Assembly: GCA_029250275.1 (NCBI GenBank)
Contig: JAPFBP010000008.1
Coordinates: forward strand, 1-40,298
Length of the DNA stretch: 40,298 nt
Direction: 5' to 3'
Source of the DNA: Candidatus Nitrosopumilus sp.
GTDB taxonomy: Archaea > Thermoproteota > Nitrososphaeria > Nitrososphaerales > Nitrosopumilaceae
Part shown: one piece after another, positions 34,433-40,298 of the stretch
Numbering within the stretch: position 1 is the first letter of the stretch
Layout of the letters: every line of letters starts with the position of its first letter
The notes under the pieces: generated by a model
What the model saw: the letters and a program-made list of their open reading frames with translations, nothing else
Told to the model about the DNA's origin: nothing
Databases searched by the model: none
Program-made: the position numbers and the translations under genes

Positions 34433-35407
34433 TTATTTTCTAGATTTGATAATCTTGTTAACTTTGAATCCAATCAATGCTGGTGCTGCAATATACATTC
34501 CCAAGTTCAAAGCAATTACAGAAATTCCTAGTCCTAAAACTTCAACTTCTGAACCATCATTAGCCAAAGTCATTATAGATAATGTTGAAATCATTGGAGT
34601 GATAAATGCTCTAACTGCTTCTTGGAACATTGGATTTTCTCTTTGCATATCAGCAATTGTTGGTGAGAATGAATAGTATAATTGGTTAAATCCAGACATG
34701 AATGCTGCACCAGATGAAGTACTCATTACAGTGTTATCTCGAATTTCTCTAAGGAATTGAACTTGTGGTGCTAATTCAGAGCCATATGCTGCTGTTGCAA
34801 TTAAACAACCACCACCTTTTGGTTCTTCAGTTTTTACAACTTGACAAATTCCATTAACTAATGTAGTTCCAGATCCACATGTTGGTTCAGTTGGTTCTAC
34901 TGGTTCAACAGGTAGAGTTGGTTCTACTGGTTCAACAGGTAGAGTTGGTTCTACTGGTTCAACAGGTAGAGTTGGTTCTACTGGTTCAACAGGTTTGTCA
35001 CTGATTACTTGTTCTCCACCAACATAATTTACCATAATTTCAGAATCATCTGGACCATATTTTACTTGAATTTTATAATCACCGTTTGTTTTCCATAATG
35101 GACCACCTGCTATAAAATCAAAGTTAAAAGAACCATCAGAATTTGGAATCAATTGTCCAATTTTCACAAAACTATCTGTTGGAGATAGGACTATGTAAGT
35201 AACTGCACCAGCAAATAGTGATGAAGAATCATAATTTTTGACAGTTCCAGAAACAGTTACAGATGCACCATTTGCATAAAGTTCATTGTCAGAAGATATT
35301 GGCAATGCAGGATTAGGATCAATTGTTGCAAAAGCAGCGCCACTAACACCATAAGAGAGAATTGAAATAGATAATAATGTAAATGCTAAGAATCCAGACA
35401 GCCTCAT
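34433..35407 (-). CDS. secreted CFI-box-type protein with Ig-like domain and PVEP repeats
   Basis: This 324-aa protein starts at ATG 35407 (an in-frame TTG lies 6 nt upstream). Order: signal peptide (RLSGFLAFTLLSISILSYGV, ending near AAFA); an Ig-like domain like that of the PEFG proteins (about 38-125, LWKTNGDYKIQVKYG near its end); and a proline-rich linker of exact PVEPVEPTL repeats (about 140-175). A CGSGTTLVNGICQ segment leads to the CFI-box-like block GGGCLIATAAYGSELAPQVQ, then LREIRDNTV. The C-terminal hydrophobic helix and basic tail (KVNKIIKSRK) probably anchor it in the membrane. The CFI-box is a recurrent surface-protein module of unknown biochemistry. Confidence 0.78.
   Translation of the reverse strand: MRLSGFLAFTLLSISILSYGVSGAAFATIDPNPALPISSDNELYANGASVTVSGTVKNYDSSSLFAGAVTYIVLSPTDSFVKIGQLIPNSDGSFNFDFIAGGPLWKTNGDYKIQVKYGPDDSEIMVNYVGGEQVISDKPVEPVEPTLPVEPVEPTLPVEPVEPTLPVEPVEPTEPTCGSGTTLVNGICQVVKTEEPKGGGCLIATAAYGSELAPQVQFLREIRDNTVMSTSSGAAFMSGFNQLYYSFSPTIADMQRENPMFQEAVRAFITPMISTLSIMTLANDGSEVEVLGLGISVIALNLGMYIAAPALIGFKVNKIIKSRK
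34893..34994 (-). repeat. 27-bp perfect tandem repeat (3.8 copies)
   Basis: Three identical 27-bp units (34893-34919, 34920-34946, 34947-34973) and a 21-bp partial unit encode the PVEPVEPTL linker of the CFI-box protein. Identity includes third codon positions, pointing to recent slippage or recombination rather than selection on the protein alone. The 27-bp unit keeps the frame, so copy number can vary without breaking the gene. Confidence 0.95.
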
Positions 35408-35467
35408 TTTCAATTTAATTCATGATGTGAGGTATTTATATTTTCAATGAAATAAAAATTGACCAGA

Positions 35468-38400
35468 TTATATTCTAATGATGCCTTTTTTGACCAAGTA
35501 TTGAATTAATTTTACAAAGTCTTCATCAGTAATTTGATTATTTGACCACCATTTTGCAGTGTTTTTAATCCATTCAGGTATTTTTTGCTCAAATTGTGAA
35601 ACGGATTCATTAGGTATGATAATGAGTCCTTTTTCAACAAAATATTCAATTCCATCAATAAATTCAGAATCAGAAACAGTGTCAGAAGACCATGATCGTG
35701 CATTGTCTTTAATCCATCCAGGAATTGCAGGATTAGAAACTGTAAATGAAATTGTCTTTACAAAAGAATTATTGTAAGATAACTCAATTTCATAAATACC
35801 GGATAAAGAATTTTCATTAATTGAAATTACAGATTTGTAGATTCCATTACTAGATAGTGTTGCAGCAAAATTTTGAATTTTTCCATCAGGGGAGATAATA
35901 ACTACGGATAATGGAATTCCTCTTCTATGATTATCAATACTTCCAGTAAGAATAATTTCTTTAACTTTTCCTGAATCTGGTTTTATTACATCATATGCAC
36001 TAAGTTGTGTAAGACTGTAAAATGAAGTAGATGTGTCCCTCAATAAACTAAAAACATTAGGATTCCCAAAACTATCTCTAGAATCATAATATTTTGCATC
36101 AAGACTCCCACCTGCTGTAGAAATCAACTCAGTTCCAGATTTGTTGCATATTTTTGAGGGCATTTTAAAAACCCCTTCAAAAATTCCTGTACTAGGTCCA
36201 GTTTCAACTAGAGTGAATCCAGTAGCACCTAAACCGCCATAGTCAACACCATTTATTGTACAACGTTTGTAACGAATGTCTTTAAGTTTTATCTCTAACA
36301 GAATTTCACCATCTTTTCCTACAGTATCAACATTAGCAGAGTTCGGATCATTAATTGTTTGATAACTTTCTATGGTATCACTTTTCAAATTAAGATCAAA
36401 GTCTTTTAAAACGAGAGTAACAGGTTGACCAAATCTAAAAGTTGTTGAAGTACTAGAAACAATTCCAGAATTTGTAGCAAGATCAGATTTTATAGAAGTT
36501 GTAGTTGATACACCTACTTTATCTAAATCCGAATATGATATTGCAATTCCTTCCTCATCAATTAGTTTGTTTGTGATGATAATTTTTATTTTATCATCAA
36601 TAGTTTGTATAGTTTGAATGAAGTTAGGATCTAATATATTTAGTTGATTAGTTACAGCATATTCAAAAGTACCATCAAAAACAGATGAATTGTCTTGAGT
36701 TTCTTTTAATTCAAAGCGATAGATTGAATTGTTTATGCTATTATTATTTTGTAATCCGAAAGAAAAGAAATCAAAAACAATTGGTTGATTGTTAATTTCA
36801 TTAGAAATAGTAATCACGCCAGAGTTATTATTAGATGAGTCAAAATCAATTACAAGAAATGCGTTACCACTATTAGCTGCTATCGCTTTTACATCAGAGT
36901 CATCAATTTGAATAAATCCTTGTGATGATGAAATATCACCAGCATCAATTATTGTTATAGAAGAAGACCCAAGAGTATCAAAAGAAAGAGAAAATGAAGT
37001 ATCACTAAAATTAGAAACTCCCAAATCTCTTTCAAATGATCTTAAATCATAATTTATCCAATTTGTTCCATTTGTATTAGATTTAGAAGAATCAAGTAGT
37101 ATTGAAGATAAAGATGAGGCAGAAAATCCCAAATTTATTGAAAATACCTCGTATGAGCCGTCGGTGACCGTATCAATTATCAGTCTGTCAGAATTAGAAT
37201 CAGGTACAGATGAAGTTACAGCAACTCCTGCAGTAAGAGGAGGAGAGGAGGAGTGAAATTGGGCATTCTTAGCGTTTTTCAAGGTGATAGGATTTCCAAT
37301 GGTAATTGTTGGAATGATGGCTGTTGCCCTAAATACATCCAAATCATCGCGAGCACCGGTGTTTAGATTTTGATCAGGATCATTCAAAATTACAGGATAT
37401 TTTGTTCCAGGACGTAACATATCGCCATTTCCAATAGTCAGTATAGGTTCACCAGATGAAATAGAAGCAGTTGAGAATCCTGTCAAAACTGAAACAGATT
37501 CTTTATTGTAAGTAATTTTTCCAGTTAATCCACGAGGAGCATCAGTGAGAATTCCAATAACGGATTGATCACTGGAATCATAGCTTTCAAAAATTCCAGA
37601 ATTTGGTCCTTGTTCAACTAGTGTAACAATATTTGAAAAAGTGTTAGCACCTCCATCACTAACTGAAGAATTAGGTTGATCACTATTTGTTTTTAGTCTC
37701 ATAATATTCCCAAGTTCCAAAGTAAGTTTACCGTTATTTTCAAAACCTAAATTTGAAAGAGTTGGAATCAAATTTACCAAACCTACACTTCCATTTGCAT
37801 CATTATTTCCAGAGTTATCAAATGCTTGATAAAATGATGAAGGGTTTGAATCAATATCAAATGTCCAAGAATCTTCATCGGTTGGATCCTGGTTTAGTTG
37901 AAAATCATTTACAGTTAAAAAAACTTCAGCATTTTTAGGATAAAGATCTCTATCAACATTCAAAGAGATGTTTTGAATATCATCATATTCGAGTAAAACC
38001 TGTTGTAATGGGCCTCCAGGATTGTATTGAATGTTAACACCATCAAATGAATAAAGTTGAATTAATGGCCAAGCATCAGAATCCAATCCAATTTGTCCCG
38101 TAGGAATATTTGAATGGGTGTTGATTGATTTTGCATTTCTAACTACATTGTTCAAATTTGTTGAACCTGTTGGGGAACCAGTACATTGACTTAGTGAAGA
38201 AACACCATTGGTAAAACCAGTCAAACCAGTAGATTTTGGTACTGCAATTCCATCAGTTTCAGAAAACGAAACTCCAAAGACAGAAGATACAGTATCTCTA
38301 CTGCAGAAAACTCCAAAGTCTAAACCTTTACCAGAAGTGGCAGATTGAGTAGAGTCTGCAATTTTTGCCTTGTCAACATTAGCAAAATAAGCATACCAAT

Positions 38401-38662
38401 TACCATCAGTGGTCTGAACCATTCGTAATGATTTTCCATTAATTGTAACATCAGGTTCGCCTTTCCCCTGATCAGTATCATGCAGATTAGAATCACGGAT
38501 TACAACTTCAATCACCATTGAACCTGAGAAATAATTGTCAAATTGTGAATTTTCAGCAGATACAAACAAGTTAGGATTACTTGATACCTCAGCGTCAATA
38601 GTAGGAATTAGTAATATTATTGAAAAAGTTACCACTAAAGTAAAATATTTCCAATCCAACAT
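35468..38662 (-). CDS. large S-layer-like secreted protein
   Basis: This 1064-aa protein (from ATG 38662; an in-frame GTG at 38686 would add 8 aa) has a signal peptide (YFTLVVTFSIILLIP, about 5-25) and a very long Ser/Asn/Asp-rich beta structure with few Lys or Arg. Repeated modules follow the pattern LVEQGPNSGIFESY, LKETQDNSSVFDGTF and LVETGPSTGIFEGVF, with DPDQNLN/DFDLNL acidic segments likely to bind calcium; this resembles thaumarchaeal S-layer proteins. The last 95 residues hold two copies of an IPxWIKxxAxxWSxxxxxDxxF...GIEYFVEKGLI domain. No PEFG tail or membrane helix is present, so attachment may use this duplicated domain. It could be the main S-layer protein or a minor surface protein. 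Confidence 0.82.
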   Translation of the reverse strand: MLDWKYFTLVVTFSIILLIPTIDAEVSSNPNLFVSAENSQFDNYFSGSMVIEVVIRDSNLHDTDQGKGEPDVTINGKSLRMVQTTDGNWYAYFANVDKAKIADSTQSATSGKGLDFGVFCSRDTVSSVFGVSFSETDGIAVPKSTGLTGFTNGVSSLSQCTGSPTGSTNLNNVVRNAKSINTHSNIPTGQIGLDSDAWPLIQLYSFDGVNIQYNPGGPLQQVLLEYDDIQNISLNVDRDLYPKNAEVFLTVNDFQLNQDPTDEDSWTFDIDSNPSSFYQAFDNSGNNDANGSVGLVNLIPTLSNLGFENNGKLTLELGNIMRLKTNSDQPNSSVSDGGANTFSNIVTLVEQGPNSGIFESYDSSDQSVIGILTDAPRGLTGKITYNKESVSVLTGFSTASISSGEPILTIGNGDMLRPGTKYPVILNDPDQNLNTGARDDLDVFRATAIIPTITIGNPITLKNAKNAQFHSSSPPLTAGVAVTSSVPDSNSDRLIIDTVTDGSYEVFSINLGFSASSLSSILLDSSKSNTNGTNWINYDLRSFERDLGVSNFSDTSFSLSFDTLGSSSITIIDAGDISSSQGFIQIDDSDVKAIAANSGNAFLVIDFDSSNNNSGVITISNEINNQPIVFDFFSFGLQNNNSINNSIYRFELKETQDNSSVFDGTFEYAVTNQLNILDPNFIQTIQTIDDKIKIIITNKLIDEEGIAISYSDLDKVGVSTTTSIKSDLATNSGIVSSTSTTFRFGQPVTLVLKDFDLNLKSDTIESYQTINDPNSANVDTVGKDGEILLEIKLKDIRYKRCTINGVDYGGLGATGFTLVETGPSTGIFEGVFKMPSKICNKSGTELISTAGGSLDAKYYDSRDSFGNPNVFSLLRDTSTSFYSLTQLSAYDVIKPDSGKVKEIILTGSIDNHRRGIPLSVVIISPDGKIQNFAATLSSNGIYKSVISINENSLSGIYEIELSYNNSFVKTISFTVSNPAIPGWIKDNARSWSSDTVSDSEFIDGIEYFVEKGLIIIPNESVSQFEQKIPEWIKNTAKWWSNNQITDEDFVKLIQYLVKKGIIRI

Positions 38663-38753
38663 ATTTCTAAAATCCCTTTTTCTCACAAATAACTTTGTCG
38701 TATGAGTTCTTAGAAAACTGTAATACAGGATTAAATTATTAAAAAGAAGGAAA

Positions 38754-40106
38754 ATGTTTGTTCAAAGGACCAAAGTTTTACAGATTTCACTTTTAGCTAT
38801 ATTTTCAGCATTTGTAGTAGAACTAATTTTTGGTTTAATCTCAAACAGTCTAGCACTCATTACTGATAGTATTCATGCATTATTGGATAGTGTAGTTACT
38901 CTTGTTTTACTTTTAGCAGCAAGATTAGCAATCAAACCAGCAGATGCTGAACATACCTATGGACATGGAAAAATTGAATCGTTGGGGGGATTAATTGGAG
39001 GAATAGCAATTTTTCTAATTGCATGTTTTTTCATCTACGAATCCATCAATAGATTACAAAGTCCCCCACCAAATATTTTGCCAGGATTGTTTGCAATAAT
39101 TGGTGGACTATATACAATCGGTATTGACTTTTTCAGAATAATTATTCTTAGAAGATCTATTAAAAAAATTGGCGGTGTTACTCTAAAAGCAGATTTTTAT
39201 CATGCATTTATGGATCTTGGCTCCACAATAGTTGCAATAGTAGGAATTGTTCTAGTATCATATGGATTGTATTTTGGAGACTTTGTTGCAGCACTAATTT
39301 TAGGCGTATTATTAGCAGTGCTAAGTGTAAAACTAGTATACAAAACAGCATTGGATTTAACTGACGTAATATCACCAGAACTTGTAAAAAATGTTAGAGA
39401 AATTTCAATATTAACAGAAGGAGTAATTGATGCAGGACCAATACTTATGCGAAGATCAGGAGAAATTATTTTTGCAGATGTTACCATTTCATTGAGGGGA
39501 GATACAAGTTTTAAAAAAGCGCATGAAATTAGTGACAATGTTGAGAAAAATATCAAAAAGAAAATACCAAATGCCTCAACAATAATACATTTTGAACCAA
39601 ATTGGAAAGATGTGCCACTAGATGCAAAAATCTCAGAAATAGCAAAAGGAGTAAAAGGGGTTAAGGGAGTTCATAATGTCATCACACATAAAACAAAAGG
39701 AAAAATATATTCTAATTTGCATGTGATGGTAAATAGAGAAATTAATTTAGAAACAGCCCATAAAATTTCTGAAATAATTGAACAAAAAATTCAAGAACAT
39801 ATTCCAGACATTACACATTCCACAATCCATCTAGAACCATTTATTACAGTTCCAAAAAATTTCAATGTAGAAGATATTGAAACAGAAGAAAAAATTAAGA
39901 CAATATTAGAAAAATATCCAGACATTAAAAAAATTGGTCGAATATTATCTTTAAAGTTTGAAAATATTCTCAAGATAGATATTGATTGTTCATTTGACAA
40001 GGATTTGTCAATAGAAAAAGTTCATGATTTGACATCAGAAATCGAACATATCATTAGAGCCGAGATTAAAAATTCAGTTATTACGATTCATCCTGAACCA
40101 AATTAA
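38754..40106 (+). CDS. cation diffusion facilitator with three tandem C-terminal domains
   Basis: This is a CDF metal/proton antiporter of 450 aa; most family members are about 300 aa. Six membrane helices occupy about 1-200. The metal site is built from HxxxD in TM2 (His41/Asp45 in DSIHALLDS) and HxxxD in TM5 (His150/Asp154 in ADFYHAFMD), a combination typical of zinc transporters. It is then followed by three copies of the ferredoxin-like dimerisation domain: about 210-285 (ending TIIHFEPNW), about 286-362 (ending TIHLEPF) and about 370-450 (ending ITIHPEPN). Each contains a KxHxLxxxIE-type helix. The terminal His-x-Glu-Pro is a usual metal-sensing site. It is divergent from the S-layer-like gene. 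Confidence 0.9.
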   Translation: MFVQRTKVLQISLLAIFSAFVVELIFGLISNSLALITDSIHALLDSVVTLVLLLAARLAIKPADAEHTYGHGKIESLGGLIGGIAIFLIACFFIYESINRLQSPPPNILPGLFAIIGGLYTIGIDFFRIIILRRSIKKIGGVTLKADFYHAFMDLGSTIVAIVGIVLVSYGLYFGDFVAALILGVLLAVLSVKLVYKTALDLTDVISPELVKNVREISILTEGVIDAGPILMRRSGEIIFADVTISLRGDTSFKKAHEISDNVEKNIKKKIPNASTIIHFEPNWKDVPLDAKISEIAKGVKGVKGVHNVITHKTKGKIYSNLHVMVNREINLETAHKISEIIEQKIQEHIPDITHSTIHLEPFITVPKNFNVEDIETEEKIKTILEKYPDIKKIGRILSLKFENILKIDIDCSFDKDLSIEKVHDLTSEIEHIIRAEIKNSVITIHPEPN

Positions 40107-40183
40107 ACGAATATGCTAGTCAGGTACATTACTAACATTCCAACTACAAGAAGTGGTTTGGCAGCATCTACTATCAACTCATC
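40103..40183 (-). pseudogene. C-terminal remnant of a membrane-protein gene
   Basis: On the minus strand a 26-codon frame ending in TAA (40103-40105) encodes DELIVDAAKPLLVVGMLVMY and then TSIFV, which looks like the last membrane span of a protein. It converges on the CDF gene with overlapping stop codons, as other neighbouring pairs in this window do. Upstream it meets an in-frame TGA (40184-40186) exactly where mobile-element sequence seems to begin. The rest of the gene is not in the window. A chance frame cannot be excluded. Confidence 0.35.
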
Positions 40184-40206
40184 TCAAAACTGATCATTTA
40201 GTAAAA

Positions 40207-40231
40207 AAATAGAGATCATTTGGATCTATTT
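40207..40231. repeat. inverted repeat upstream of the putative transposase
   Basis: AAATAGA (40207-40213) and TCTATTT (40225-40231) are exact inverse complements, and GATCATTT occurs twice (40192-40199 and 40214-40221, approximately). These lie 23-60 nt before the transposase-like ATG and may be part of the element's left end. Confidence 0.35.
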
Positions 40232-40253
40232 GTATTGATGCAAAATCCATTCC

Positions 40254-40298
40254 ATGAAATATCAAGAATTATCAGACAAACAATGGAATATGATAGAA
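40254..40298 (+). CDS. N-terminus of an IS5-type transposase (partial)
   Basis: The last 45 nt encode MKYQELSDKQWNMIE, closely resembling the start of IS5-family transposases (consensus form MxYxELTDEQWELIxP; the N-terminal DUF4096 domain). The gene runs off the window end, so the DDE catalytic region cannot be seen and intactness is unknown. The call rests on 15 residues only. Confidence 0.55.
   Translation, partial: MKYQELSDKQWNMIE

Noticed and set aside
34893-34994. CRISPR-like direct repeats
   Set aside because: The units are contiguous with no spacers and are translated as part of a surface protein.

Overview
The window looks like chromosomal DNA of an ammonia-oxidising thaumarchaeon (Nitrososphaerota, Nitrosopumilus-like). 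Evidence: AT-rich DNA; archaeal ribosomal proteins; unsplit RNA polymerase RpoA and RpoB genes, the fused RpoA being a thaumarchaeal hallmark; secreted proteins ending in a PEFG-CTERM sorting tail; an intron-bearing tRNA; and TATA-like boxes 24-30 nt upstream of start codons, as expected for mostly leaderless mRNAs, many starting with TTG or GTG.

Layout. 1-3.3 kb: rpl1-rpl10, a convergent TRIC/UPF0126 membrane protein, a detached rpl12 and a conserved unknown. 3.3-8.9 kb: alaS-leuS, overlapping by 4 nt. 8.9-12.6 kb: small zinc-ribbon and unknown genes, a nitroreductase interrupted by one in-frame TAG, a 41-nt tandem structured element, an FAD-dependent reductase, a YkgJ-type cysteine-cluster protein and a small unknown behind a perfect palindrome. 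12.6 kb: tRNA-Gln(CUG) with a 15-nt intron. 12.7-23.7 kb (minus strand): rpoH-rpoB-rpoA, then an Lsm gene and a secreted-protein gene, then rpl30e-nusA-rps12-rps7.

23.8-27.4 kb: four tandem PEFG-CTERM surface-protein genes; three of them are almost identical at the DNA level over their anchor-coding ends. 27.4-32.4 kb: a divergent locus for the nickel-pincer nucleotide (NPN) cofactor, with larC-larE-cysteine desulfurase on one strand and malate dehydrogenase-larB on the other, sharing an 89-bp promoter region. 32.5-38.7 kb: a radical SAM protein with a putative B12-binding N-terminus, a small unknown, a CFI-box secreted protein with perfect 27-bp repeats, and a large S-layer-like protein. 38.7-40.3 kb: a CDF metal transporter with three tandem C-terminal domains, then the remnant of a convergent membrane-protein gene next to what looks like the first codons of an IS5-type transposase.

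Together: housekeeping translation and transcription genes, a cell-surface module, and a complete LarB/LarC/LarE set implying an NPN-dependent racemase or epimerase elsewhere in the genome. The most novel element is the covarying 41-nt tandem hairpin array at 10255-10374, which I cannot match to a known RNA family.
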